This document shows positions 1 through 6,828 of a DNA stretch of 6,828 nt, one piece after another. Positions within the stretch are counted from its first letter, which is position 1, and the number at the start of each line of letters is the position of its first letter. The stretch lies in contig WJKA01000259.1 of assembly GCA_014729375.1 (NCBI GenBank), forward strand, positions 1-6,828. Reading direction: 5' to 3'. Under the pieces are notes generated by a model, which saw only the letters and a program-made list of their open reading frames with translations, was not told the DNA's origin and made no database searches. Source of the DNA: Chitinivibrionales bacterium. Lineage in GTDB: Bacteria; Fibrobacterota; Chitinivibrionia; Chitinivibrionales; WJKA01. The translations under genes and the position numbers were made by a program.

Positions 1-16
1 AAAATGCCCTTAGGGC
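1..16 (-). terminator. Possible weak intrinsic terminator at the end of the block
   Basis: About 15 nt after the small gene's stop codon the minus strand reads GCCCTAAGGGC followed by ATTTT, which runs to the window edge. The stem is only four G-C pairs around a three-base loop, so it is short, and the T-run cannot be seen in full. The position is right for the end of the transcript, but the structure is marginal. Confidence 0.3.
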
Positions 17-30
17 TTATGGTGTGTTTG

Positions 31-291
31 TTATAATGCTTTGTTTGAAACATCGTTGCCAAGGCATTTATCGGCATATTTGCACCATTGAGCACACCCT
101 TTGTCTATGCGGGGATTTTGAACAAAAGTTTTGCAATCCGGGCAGGGAAGGGTTGGTTCATCTTTGAAGAATTCTATATCAGTTCCGCACTGAGGGCATG
201 AAATTTCAAAAATATCTTCGGGTTTCCAGTATTGTGGATCTTTTCCGGGGCAACGCAGTATACTCATCATGTTCTCTTTCTGTTTGATCAT
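31..291 (-). CDS. Small eight-cysteine zinc-ribbon-like protein, unknown function
   Basis: I do not recognise a named family with certainty. The product is 86 residues from the ATG at 291, or 78-79 from the ATG pair at 265-270, which has a better upstream site. It has eight cysteines. Two CxxC knuckles (C32/C35 in CPQCG and C50/C53 in CPDC) are spaced like a zinc ribbon. Another four (C14 in LRCPG, then C66, C70 and C76 in GCAQWCKYADKC) could form a second metal site, either zinc or iron-sulfur. No signal peptide or membrane segment is visible. The ATG overlaps the acsV TGA by 4 nt, so it is translated with the corrinoid activator and is the last gene of the block in the window. A role in maturation, metal delivery or electron transfer to the Acs machinery is inference from position only. 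Confidence 0.8.
   Translation of the reverse strand: MIKQKENMMSILRCPGKDPQYWKPEDIFEISCPQCGTDIEFFKDEPTLPCPDCKTFVQNPRIDKGCAQWCKYADKCLGNDVSNKAL
273..279 (-). promoter_or_regulatory. Possible ribosome binding site for an internal start of the small cysteine-rich gene
   Basis: The minus strand reads AAAGAGA, 2 nt before the ATG at 268-270 and 5 nt before the adjacent ATG at 265-267. The upstream ATG at 289-291, which overlaps the acsV stop, has no purine-rich site in front of it. The second pair of ATGs may therefore be the real start, giving a protein of 78 or 79 residues beginning MSILRCPG or MMSILRCPG. Alternatively, coupling through the ATGA overlap makes a separate site unnecessary. Confidence 0.4.
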
Positions 292-2162
292 TGCGGCTTT
301 TTTACCGACGGGAATAATCCGGCATCGGTATGGGGAAGAAAAAGCGCAGCCGAATACTGGTCCATATAGCCGGGATCGTTACTGAGATCAATATAGGTCA
401 TGCGCCGGGCTTCTCTCTGCTGCAGCTCCCGCTTTGTCTGTGACATGAGTGTCAGGTATGCCCCTGTAAGCGAGGCGTTGCCGATATACCGGAAACGGTC
501 CTCGGGAATGTCGGGCAGCAGACCGAGCGTTATTGCATCGGTGATATCCAGGAATCGTCCGAACCCACCGGCGATACAGACCCTGGCCAGGTCCTCAATA
601 TCAATACCGATATGCCTGGTGAGCAGTGCAATTGCAGAGAATATTGCAGCTTTGGCCCGCATGATATTCTCTATGTCGATCTCTGAAAGCTCTACAGCAC
701 TGTCGCTGGCGCTCTGCGCACCGGATGCCAGAATATAATATGCCTTTCTGCCGTCGACCCGGATAGCGCTGCAATCAGTATTCCGCCGCAGCTTGCCGCC
801 GGCATCGAGCCATCCCGTGCGGACCAATTCCGCCAGCAGAGAAATCATGCCGGACCCGCAGATTCCGGCGGGTTTTACAGCACCGATAGTGGTGCAATCA
901 CACAATCCGGTTGCGGGGTCGACTTTAACCGCCTCAACAGCACCGTCTGCAGCCCGCATACCACAGGATACGCCGCCTCCCTCGAATGCCGGCCCTGCGG
1001 AGCAGGCGCAGGTCATAAGGAAATCGCTGTTGCCGAGCACCAGCTCTCCGTTTGTGCCGATGTCAATAAACAATTGTATTTGTTCATCACCGGAAACCAT
1101 CTCTGTGCCGAGGAGGCCCGAGGTAATGTCGCCGCCGACATAGGACCCGACCGCGGGCGCGAACCGGACCAGAGCATTCCGGTTGATATCTAATCCTGTT
1201 TCTCCGGCGTTCATGGGGGGAACGCGGTGCAGGGTCGGTGTATATGGAGATAGTCGTATATGCTCTGGCGGCAAACCAAGCAGCAGATGTGTCATCGTGG
1301 TGTTGCCTGCCAGCGATACGCACAAAATATCATCGGGGGAAACGCCATGATCAGTTGTCAGTTGCCGTATACACCGGTTGATTGCATTCAGCACATGATT
1401 GCGAAGGTCGTCGCCCCCGTGTTCTCGCCGCGCATAATTGATACGGCTGATTATATCGAGCCCGCAACTGATCTGTTCGTTATAATCGGTTTTCACGCCA
1501 ATAATTTCACCGTCGGCAAGCGAGACAAGCATGACAGCGATTGTTGTTGTGCCGATATCTATTGCCAGCCCGTACTGTGTATGCCCGGAACCACCGGAGG
1601 CAATAGCAATCATCCTTTTGCGGTCATCCATGGTGACCGTTACGTTCCCATCCGACCCTCGCACTGTCCGGGCCAGCACTTGAAGTGCTTCCAGGGAGGC
1701 ATCTTCGGGAGCGGCGTCGCCGAGCGCGTTGCAGAGACGGTCCCAGTCTGAAAGACCGTCTTCTTTTTCGGGCCGAGCAACGCGTGTGGCACGGGTTTCC
1801 ACCAGAGGACTGACATGTCCGGGACCAATCGTCACCGCCTGATCAGCTTGTTCGCACGACCCTGCAAACTTCCCGCCGGTATCAGTGTGCTGTTTTGGAA
1901 TTTCGACAGCAGCATCGTTGTCTCCGAGTCGCGACCGGCAGGCAAGAACAACAGTTCCCTCAGGAGCATCAAAGGGCATGCCCCCGACCGAGATCGATTT
2001 AACGGTCCCGGAGCGTACTCTGACGCGGCATTTGCCGCAGGTCCCGTTTCCGCCGCACGGTGCATCGATTGCCACGCCCGCCTTGCGGGCCGCATCAAGC
2101 AGATCAGTCCCCGGACCACAGGTGATTGTGATATTTGCCGGAAAGAATTGTATTGACGGCAT
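288..2162 (-). CDS. acsV: Reductive activator of the corrinoid iron-sulfur protein (RACo/AcsV), ferredoxin-ASKHA ATPase
   Basis: RACo uses ATP to drive electron transfer that returns accidentally oxidised Co(II)-corrinoid protein to active Co(I). The N-terminal [2Fe-2S] domain has C36, C42, C45 and C75 (CGGNGTCGKC, then LACRSR), the plant-type ferredoxin pattern. A linker and middle domain (about 90-190) lead into the C-terminal ASKHA/DUF4445 ATPase. Its phosphate-1 motif is IDIGTTTIAV (201-210), phosphate-2 is FIDIGTNGELVLG (365-377) and the adenosine motif is IAGGFGRFLD (530-539). GNASLTGA follows at 561, and the tail ends in LFLPHTDAGLFPS. Its 624 residues match the family. Related activators (RamA type) serve other corrinoid methyltransferases, but the position directly after acsC makes the corrinoid iron-sulfur protein the likely target. 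The start has GAGGA 3 nt upstream. The stop overlaps the next gene in ATGA. Confidence 0.94.
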   Translation of the reverse strand: MPSIQFFPANITITCGPGTDLLDAARKAGVAIDAPCGGNGTCGKCRVRVRSGTVKSISVGGMPFDAPEGTVVLACRSRLGDNDAAVEIPKQHTDTGGKFAGSCEQADQAVTIGPGHVSPLVETRATRVARPEKEDGLSDWDRLCNALGDAAPEDASLEALQVLARTVRGSDGNVTVTMDDRKRMIAIASGGSGHTQYGLAIDIGTTTIAVMLVSLADGEIIGVKTDYNEQISCGLDIISRINYARREHGGDDLRNHVLNAINRCIRQLTTDHGVSPDDILCVSLAGNTTMTHLLLGLPPEHIRLSPYTPTLHRVPPMNAGETGLDINRNALVRFAPAVGSYVGGDITSGLLGTEMVSGDEQIQLFIDIGTNGELVLGNSDFLMTCACSAGPAFEGGGVSCGMRAADGAVEAVKVDPATGLCDCTTIGAVKPAGICGSGMISLLAELVRTGWLDAGGKLRRNTDCSAIRVDGRKAYYILASGAQSASDSAVELSEIDIENIMRAKAAIFSAIALLTRHIGIDIEDLARVCIAGGFGRFLDITDAITLGLLPDIPEDRFRYIGNASLTGAYLTLMSQTKRELQQREARRMTYIDLSNDPGYMDQYSAALFLPHTDAGLFPSVKKPQ

Positions 2163-2165
2163 AAT

Positions 2166-2170
2166 TCCTC
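2166..2170 (-). promoter_or_regulatory. Ribosome binding site of acsV
   Basis: The minus strand reads GAGGA in the 9-nt gap between the acsC stop (TAG) and the acsV ATG. Spacing to the ATG is only about 3 nt, shorter than usual, but no other in-frame ATG lies nearby and the start gives a complete ferredoxin domain. Confidence 0.55.
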
Positions 2171-2171
2171 G

Positions 2172-3509
2172 CTAGATCTTGCGAGATTTTATATAGCTTT
2201 CGAGATCCGCGGCTTCGGGAGGCCCGACTGCAATGCTCCACCCCGGCAGCGCCTCTTCCAGCTCACCGCTGATTTGCGCCACGTGGCCGGGAATGATGAT
2301 CTCCCGCGTGTCAACCTGCTTTTCCAGCCCGACCTCCTTGCAGAATTTCCCGATGGTCGCGCCCGAAAATTTGCCCGCTGCCCAGGCGGTCAGAACGCTC
2401 ATCCCTTCACATTCCGGGACAACGAGCCAGGCGCTGGTCCCGCTGTTTTCAATTTCGCCTGACACTATAAAGTAGGTCAGCGAAAAGTTGGTGGTTACAA
2501 AAACCGGCGATGACGGTTCAGGATCACCAATCGGATATACTTTCGGTTCAACCTGAATTGGTTTTTGCGGATCGGTGTATATATTCAACCGCAGCGTCAT
2601 CAGTGTCGCCAGCAGGGCCGGATCAAATGAGGGCAACACGCATATGCCTCCGTATTTATTAATTTCGGCGGTAGCTGCAGATATATCGCCCAGGGGATCG
2701 CCGGTGTCAACAAAACAGAGGTGGGGATAGCCCATTGCCTTTACACTGTCTTTGAGCGCTGCCCTTCGGGCGATTGTCACGGTCTGAAAGTGCTCGGATA
2801 CTGAATGTGTTTCGAATTGCAGAAGCAGATCGTTGAACCCTGAATCACGGATTTTGACGACCATTGCGGCCAGAGTGTTTGCATCCGGCGCGGTAACGCC
2901 GAGAATGTGGCCGTTGTCTCTTGCGGCCGGAAGGAGATTGTCAATCGATTCCGGTGTGGCTGAAGCCAGCACGCAGCGCTGTCCTTTCAGCGCTCCGGCC
3001 GCCGCGGCAAGGCTTCCGGGGTCGCTGCTGCGAATCACGAGGGGGCGTTGAGACACCTCTGCTGCTTTCCGGGCCAGTGCAATAAATGAATCACAGTCGG
3101 TACTCTTCTGCGTTACCGCGACCATATCTATCCGGATCGTTTCCCCCACCCGTTCCAGCACATACTCGCGCACCTGCCGAAGAGTTGCATCGATTGCATC
3201 GGCACTGTCGGTATCGTCAATATTAATTGCCAGTGCTGTCTGGTGCACAAACGTTTTTTCATGACGGTACAGTACGGTCTCTTCACCAAGCTTCAGTATA
3301 CTGCCGGAGCCGAGCGCGATTCCTTTTACCGGCGGTTCGCTTGCCGCGCCCAGCACCCGTTTCGCTTCTTCGGAGGCATACGGGCACTGCGAAAGATCGG
3401 CTTTCTTGGCAGCGAGTTTCATTGCAAATGCCATACAGGTGTTGGAGCCGCACTCCTTGCAGTTTGTTTTCGGAAGGAGTTTCTGGATTTTCAATCCTGT
3501 TAACGCCAT
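2172..3509 (-). CDS. acsC: Corrinoid iron-sulfur protein large subunit (AcsC, gamma)
   Basis: AcsC carries the cobamide that takes the methyl group from methyltetrahydrofolate (through the methyltransferase AcsE) and passes it to the A-cluster of acetyl-CoA synthase. At 445 residues it is almost the same length as Moorella AcsC. The N-terminal [4Fe-4S] domain has C17, C20, C25 and C42 (NCKECGSNTCMAFAMKLA, then QCPY), the family pattern. A TIM-barrel middle (about 60-320) leads into the C-terminal corrinoid-binding domain, marked by FVTTNFSLTY (337-346), GMSVLTAWAAGKF and IIIPG. The ATG start gives the usual MALTGL N-terminus and has a well-placed GGAAAGG. It lies 3 nt after the fusion gene and 9 nt before acsV. 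Its partner AcsD is attached to AcsB here, so AcsC would have to assemble onto that fusion. The protein is cytoplasmic, with no signal peptide. Confidence 0.96.
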   Translation of the reverse strand: MALTGLKIQKLLPKTNCKECGSNTCMAFAMKLAAKKADLSQCPYASEEAKRVLGAASEPPVKGIALGSGSILKLGEETVLYRHEKTFVHQTALAINIDDTDSADAIDATLRQVREYVLERVGETIRIDMVAVTQKSTDCDSFIALARKAAEVSQRPLVIRSSDPGSLAAAAGALKGQRCVLASATPESIDNLLPAARDNGHILGVTAPDANTLAAMVVKIRDSGFNDLLLQFETHSVSEHFQTVTIARRAALKDSVKAMGYPHLCFVDTGDPLGDISAATAEINKYGGICVLPSFDPALLATLMTLRLNIYTDPQKPIQVEPKVYPIGDPEPSSPVFVTTNFSLTYFIVSGEIENSGTSAWLVVPECEGMSVLTAWAAGKFSGATIGKFCKEVGLEKQVDTREIIIPGHVAQISGELEEALPGWSIAVGPPEAADLESYIKSRKI

Positions 3510-3512
3510 AGA

Positions 3513-4481
3513 TTACCTTTCCATTAGCTGCATGATTGTCTTTTTCGTTTCCGCAACAGCCTGCGGATGATACATAATCAGAATGTCGGCACCGGCGTGC
3601 AGCAATGATGTTGCTGTTGCCAGTTCCCACATTGCCGCGCGTTTTGCACAATCTCCCCAGGCCGGGAAATCGCTCCTGGGCGCTTTGAGTTCCTTGATTT
3701 TTGCGCATTCCTGTCCCGGCGAAACGATCATCGGCTGGGCAAGCATTTCATCGCCGTTCAGGGCTGTCAGCCGTATGCGCTCCATGACCGAATAGGTGTA
3801 TTCGATTCCATATCCGCCGGCGCCGGTCATTGGATCGATAACGATCCGTTCACGCGGAATGTCCATATTGGTTAAAAGAATATTCAACTGCTTTGCGATA
3901 TTGACATCAATCGGACTCTGGGCAACAATACAGTGGTCGTAGGCAAGCGCGGCACCGGCGATTGTACGGTAATTGTCCTGCTCAACCCAGTTCAGCAACA
4001 GGTTTTCACCTGCGCATGCCTGAGCGACTGCTTTGATAATTTCATTGTTGCGGTCATAATTATTGTGTCCGGTAATGACAAGCGGAACGTCGACCGCGTC
4101 CAGCACAGACTTGACAAGCTCAACAGACTGTTCTGCGGTCCGGTTCCCTTTTTCAGGATGCGTGCCTTCAAGACGCACACTGATCAGGTCGGCGCCGTAC
4201 TGCTCGATACAGGCACGTGCCATATCGGCAGGCGTTTGAAGCAGGTCTCCGTATATGTCCCTGAGCACTTCCGGATATTTTTCACTCACCGAATCGAAAA
4301 CTTCCATTGCAACCAGCGGGCGATGCGGCATGCGGCCTTCCCACAGGTGAAAGGGCATGCAGGTTTCACCGCCGACGGTGCAGGTATTCGCTCGCGTACC
4401 GCCTTCCGATTTCGTGGCGCCAAGCCGTATTTCGGCAATCGGCATTTCACACGACTCTTTACGCACAGAAAATTCAGTAAT
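3513..4481 (-). other. acsD: AcsD domain (corrinoid iron-sulfur protein small subunit) within the fusion
   Basis: This covers residues of about 760-1081 of the fusion plus the stop codon. The segment aligns by eye along its full length with the roughly 320-residue free-standing AcsD of acetogens. Shared blocks include LGATKSEGGTR near the start, TVGGE followed by PFH, EYGADLI, AGENLLL with a following EQDNYR, SPIDVNIAKQLNILL, IVIDP, YGIEYTYS, MERIRL, FPAWGD and LLHAGADIL. AcsD is a TIM barrel that pairs with AcsC, contributes to the corrinoid pocket and docks the methyltransferase. An ATG at residue 772 (4443-4445) could also start a free AcsD of 310 residues; see findings. Confidence 0.9.
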
Positions 4482-6828
4482 CGCACCAATACGCTGCGCG
4501 GCCCGGGACACCGGTTTTGTCTTTGCGGTTTCCTGTGTTTTTTCCGCTGCTGTTGCCGCTGATTTGATCACCCGATCGAGCGCCTCCTGCGGAACCGTAC
4601 CCTTGAGCGCACCGGCAATCTCGGCCAGTATTTCGCTGCGAAGGGACTCTTTGAGTTCTGCTGCGATTTCACTGGTCACCTGCTTTTTGGGTGAACCGGT
4701 ATGGCCGGCAGGTTCCGCGCCGTGCTGTTCAGTTTGTTCCAGTTCTTTTTGAGGCGGCCCCTCCGGTGAATCCGGTGCTGTTTCATTTGCAGTGCCAGGC
4801 CCGGTGGTTCCCGTGCTTTCGGCGTATTCCGCCATATCCTTATCGGTTAATGCCGGATGACCGACTTTTTCCAGGTGTGCGCGCAAATCCGCAGCCTCGG
4901 TTGCGATCGTTTCATCGGCTATTTTTTCAAGCAGATCGTCGATACCCTGTTCTCTGAAACGCAATTTCAGATCTGGCCCCAGCATTTCCTTGAGTTCACC
5001 GGGCATCCAGACCAGTCGCTTATGACCGCCTTCTGCTGCCAGGAATTTTTTAGAAGCCAGAAATGCTTTGCCGATTCCCATGAAGCCCGGGGTTTGCTGG
5101 CCGCCGCCCACGCTGCCGGCAAGCGTAGAGAATGTCATGCCCACCGGCGTGTTGCCGGTAAATTCGCGATTTACGGCCATGACACCGTTGCATTCGGGAA
5201 CGTATGCAAGAATAACCTCAAAACAGCCGCAACTGGTCATTGGCCGGTCCATGATGGAATATGCCGTAACTTCGGGGACGCTTTTATGGCTATTGACATG
5301 AACATACTCGTTGATCCCTTCCCAGACGCCTTTTACCGGATCGACAAGTTTTCCTTTTTTAACCGGCTGATTGGGCCCTGTTTCATCAATTTCATACGCG
5401 GCCTTGCCGTCAAGCCAGTTATATGCGCCGCACAGTCCGAGCCGCTCCGGCGTGATAATGCACACATGGTTGGGGGCAAAAGATTGGCACAGCAGACAAC
5501 TGTAGAATGTGTCAACCGATTCGTCGGTCATGGATTCCAGGCGGCGATTGCGTTCATCATACACTTTGCGGGCATGCGCCACGCGCTTTTCCACTTCATC
5601 TGCGTCGGTCACCAGTGTCACCTTGACTTTATCGACTATTGCGGGATAATCGTTGAGAAATCTGGCGTGCAGAATTTCGCCATAATGCTTGAGCCGCAGC
5701 CCTTTTGCAAAGCCCGCTTTTGAGACGCGTGTCCAGACAATGTCCCGCTGTCCCATGTGCCAGATTCCTTCGGCCCCGTTTATCAGGTGATGTATCTGGC
5801 GTTCGAGGATCGGCTCAAAATCCGGCTGCATTTTCCGGCCCGCAACTTCAACCCAGATTGCCAGCGGAAGCGCAGTACCTTCTTCAACGTCGTCAATTTC
5901 AGGACCGATCAGCTCGATATCACCGTCATTGATCAGGTCGTTTTCAACCGTGGTAACATATTCGAATGCCGTTGTTTTATTGCCGCCGAATTCAGCATGA
6001 ACATCGGTTTTGCGAATACGTTCGCCTTCAAACGCGGGACCGTATGGAACCGGAATCGGCACTCTGGCTATTTTAATTTTGCACCCGCGCACCTCAAGCG
6101 CTTTTTCCACCATGGTTTCATACGGTACGTTCGAGACCACATGTTCATAGGTGCACACGCCGGTTGGCAGGATTTGGGGAATATCGGTATCTGCAATTAC
6201 CGGGAATCCATAATTGATCGCGCCCGCTGCCGCTGCATACTTTTCCGGGGTAACGTCGCCGAATGCCAGTACAAATGCAAAAATTCTGTCTTTATTATAG
6301 CGAAGGTTTTTTTCGAACTCGCCCGGCTTGACACCGCCAAAAGAGAGTGCTGCCCGGTTTGCAAAGCCCAGCGCATAAATGAGCGCGGAAACATCCCTGC
6401 CGAACGGGACCAGCCGTGTCTCCCATCCAAGCTGAACACCCTCCTCGGCGAGCTGCTCGGCAAACTGTTTGCCGTTATGCGTTCCGCCCATGAACACATA
6501 GAGGTTCTTCTCCTGCAGCTCGCGGGCGATTTTTACGGCAATGTCGCTTGACGGCGCTGCGCCGGTAATTGCGGCAAACCCCGGAGCGGTCCCATCCACA
6601 AATTCAATACCCCGCTCGCGCATGATTACATCATTTGCCGCACCAAGCCAGATACCCTCAACCGGATCAGGCCCGATTATATATTTGCACGCTTCAATTA
6701 TTTCACAGGCAAACAACGCAGCAACTCCGGCATCCAGTGTGTTGCCCAGGTAGGGCAACCATGTTTGTTCCGAGGGCCGCGCGGGCAGCAGTTCTTTTGC
6801 CCGCCGAAGAACATTGCGGAGGTCGGAC
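3513..6828 (-). CDS. acsB-acsD: Acetyl-CoA synthase (AcsB) fused to corrinoid iron-sulfur protein small subunit (AcsD), 5'-partial
   Basis: Residues are counted from the TTG codon at 6758. Residues 1-645 are acetyl-CoA synthase, which joins a methyl group, CO and CoA into acetyl-CoA in the cytoplasm. The A-cluster cysteines are C421, C424, C433, C443, C510 and C512, with exactly the spacing of Moorella AcsB (506/509/518/528/595/597). The AcsB part ends at the usual HPALT motif (634-638). A linker (about 645-757) leads into a complete AcsD-like TIM barrel (about 760-1081), with LGATKSEGGTR, KQLNILL and GYGIEYTYSVMERIRL as recognisable blocks. There is no stop or frame change between the two parts. 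The frame stays open upstream of 6758 to the window edge (reading ...RAKELLPARPSEQTWLPYLG), so the TTG is not the true start. By comparison with the 729-residue Moorella protein, about 60-75 N-terminal residues are missing. The bacterial-type N-terminal domain is present. The stop is TAA, 3 nt before acsC. The identity of both halves is recognised from family sequence; the function of the fusion is inferred. Confidence 0.95.
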   Translation of the reverse strand, partial: SDLRNVLRRAKELLPARPSEQTWLPYLGNTLDAGVAALFACEIIEACKYIIGPDPVEGIWLGAANDVIMRERGIEFVDGTAPGFAAITGAAPSSDIAVKIARELQEKNLYVFMGGTHNGKQFAEQLAEEGVQLGWETRLVPFGRDVSALIYALGFANRAALSFGGVKPGEFEKNLRYNKDRIFAFVLAFGDVTPEKYAAAAGAINYGFPVIADTDIPQILPTGVCTYEHVVSNVPYETMVEKALEVRGCKIKIARVPIPVPYGPAFEGERIRKTDVHAEFGGNKTTAFEYVTTVENDLINDGDIELIGPEIDDVEEGTALPLAIWVEVAGRKMQPDFEPILERQIHHLINGAEGIWHMGQRDIVWTRVSKAGFAKGLRLKHYGEILHARFLNDYPAIVDKVKVTLVTDADEVEKRVAHARKVYDERNRRLESMTDESVDTFYSCLLCQSFAPNHVCIITPERLGLCGAYNWLDGKAAYEIDETGPNQPVKKGKLVDPVKGVWEGINEYVHVNSHKSVPEVTAYSIMDRPMTSCGCFEVILAYVPECNGVMAVNREFTGNTPVGMTFSTLAGSVGGGQQTPGFMGIGKAFLASKKFLAAEGGHKRLVWMPGELKEMLGPDLKLRFREQGIDDLLEKIADETIATEAADLRAHLEKVGHPALTDKDMAEYAESTGTTGPGTANETAPDSPEGPPQKELEQTEQHGAEPAGHTGSPKKQVTSEIAAELKESLRSEILAEIAGALKGTVPQEALDRVIKSAATAAEKTQETAKTKPVSRAAQRIGAITEFSVRKESCEMPIAEIRLGATKSEGGTRANTCTVGGETCMPFHLWEGRMPHRPLVAMEVFDSVSEKYPEVLRDIYGDLLQTPADMARACIEQYGADLISVRLEGTHPEKGNRTAEQSVELVKSVLDAVDVPLVITGHNNYDRNNEIIKAVAQACAGENLLLNWVEQDNYRTIAGAALAYDHCIVAQSPIDVNIAKQLNILLTNMDIPRERIVIDPMTGAGGYGIEYTYSVMERIRLTALNGDEMLAQPMIVSPGQECAKIKELKAPRSDFPAWGDCAKRAAMWELATATSLLHAGADILIMYHPQAVAETKKTIMQLMER
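3516..3522 (-). promoter_or_regulatory. Ribosome binding site of acsC
   Basis: The minus strand reads GGAAAGG, 6 nt before the acsC ATG. It lies inside the last codons of the upstream fusion gene (ATG GAA AGG TAA). Its overlap with the upstream stop suggests translational coupling between the fusion and acsC, which fits the need for matched amounts of AcsD and AcsC. Confidence 0.7.
4488..4826 (-). other. Interdomain linker joining AcsB and AcsD
   Basis: This covers residues of about 645-757 of the fusion. The first part (about 648-690) is rich in Gly, Pro, Thr, Glu and Gln and looks disordered (for example TTGPGTANETAPDSPEGPPQ). The second part (about 692-742) is rich in Ala, Glu, Lys and Leu and looks like one or two amphipathic helices (for example SEIAAELKESLRSEILAEIA). 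A short basic stretch, KTKPVSRAAQR, follows before AcsD begins. There is no cysteine in the linker and no resemblance to a catalytic domain that I recognise. The pattern is that of a flexible tether plus a helical docking or oligomerisation element. Boundaries are estimated by comparison with the ends of the separate family proteins. Confidence 0.8.
5223..5498 (-). other. A-cluster (Ni-Ni-[4Fe-4S]) ligand region of acetyl-CoA synthase
   Basis: This stretch encodes the catalytic metal site. The YSCLLCQSFAPNHVC block gives C421, C424 and C433, and GLCG gives C443. C424 corresponds to the family cysteine that bridges the [4Fe-4S] cubane and the proximal nickel. The later TSCGCFE block gives C510 and C512, which together with the Gly511 backbone would bind the distal nickel. 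Phe427 corresponds to the phenylalanine beside the A-cluster in Moorella ACS (F512). All ligands and spacings are intact, so the synthase half looks catalytically competent. Ligand roles are carried over from the crystallised family members. Confidence 0.92.

Noticed and set aside
2811..2840. AcsC reads LLLQFETHSVSEH where, from memory, the Moorella protein reads LVLDPGARETSRA
   Set aside because: The comparison rests on recalled sequence from one distant relative. The cluster cysteines and the corrinoid-domain motifs are intact, so I treat it as normal divergence.
3283..3708. 141-codon minus-strand frame spanning the end of the fusion and the start of acsC
   Set aside because: It overlaps two well-supported conserved genes in another frame on the same strand, and its product resembles nothing known.
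4488..4826. The fusion as a sequencing or assembly artefact
   Set aside because: Both domains and the linker share one frame with no internal stop over about 113 linker codons, and the linker composition is protein-like. A lost stop codon cannot be fully excluded without reads, so the check is listed in the findings.
4857..5723. 288-codon plus-strand open frame opposite the AcsB part
   Set aside because: It lies wholly opposite the A-cluster region of a strongly conserved gene. Its translation has no recognisable domain and is explained by the codon pattern of the real strand.
5757..6551. 264-codon plus-strand open frame opposite the AcsB N-terminal domain
   Set aside because: It is a shadow of the fusion gene: no family features, a Phe/Arg/Cys-rich composition typical of antisense translation, and no ribosome binding site that I can see.

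Overview
The window is one densely packed minus-strand block of Wood-Ljungdahl (reductive acetyl-CoA) pathway genes. Read in the direction of transcription, from the right edge to the left, it holds four genes: (1) a very long gene, open through the right edge, that joins acetyl-CoA synthase (AcsB) and the corrinoid iron-sulfur protein small subunit (AcsD) in one reading frame; (2) acsC, the corrinoid iron-sulfur protein large subunit; (3) acsV, a RACo-type ferredoxin/ASKHA ATPase that reductively reactivates the corrinoid; (4) a small eight-cysteine zinc-ribbon-like protein of unknown role. Gaps are 3 nt and 9 nt, and the last pair overlaps by 4 nt (ATGA), so this is almost certainly one transcript. 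Its promoter lies beyond the right edge. There is no non-coding stretch over 300 bases, and no RNA gene, CRISPR array or mobile element was seen.

How the parts work together: CO made by CO dehydrogenase (not in this window) meets a methyl group delivered by the AcsC/AcsD corrinoid protein at the Ni-Ni-[4Fe-4S] A-cluster of AcsB, where acetyl-CoA is formed. When the cobalt is accidentally oxidised to Co(II), AcsV uses ATP and a low-potential electron from its [2Fe-2S] domain to restore Co(I). CO dehydrogenase (acsA), the methyltransferase (acsE) and the nickel-insertion ATPase (cooC) are absent and may lie outside.

The organism is a strictly anaerobic bacterium, either autotrophic/acetogenic or running the pathway in reverse. 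The AcsB part carries the N-terminal CO-dehydrogenase-facing domain that archaeal ACS lacks, and AcsC matches the bacterial length. G+C is moderate, roughly half by eye. I cannot assign a phylum; an uncultured or environmental lineage is plausible.

The standout feature is the AcsB-AcsD fusion. All six A-cluster cysteines keep the spacing of the Moorella enzyme, and a linker of about 115 residues then leads into a complete AcsD domain. This would permanently tether the methyl carrier to the synthase, whereas in the well-studied acetogens they are separate proteins that meet transiently.
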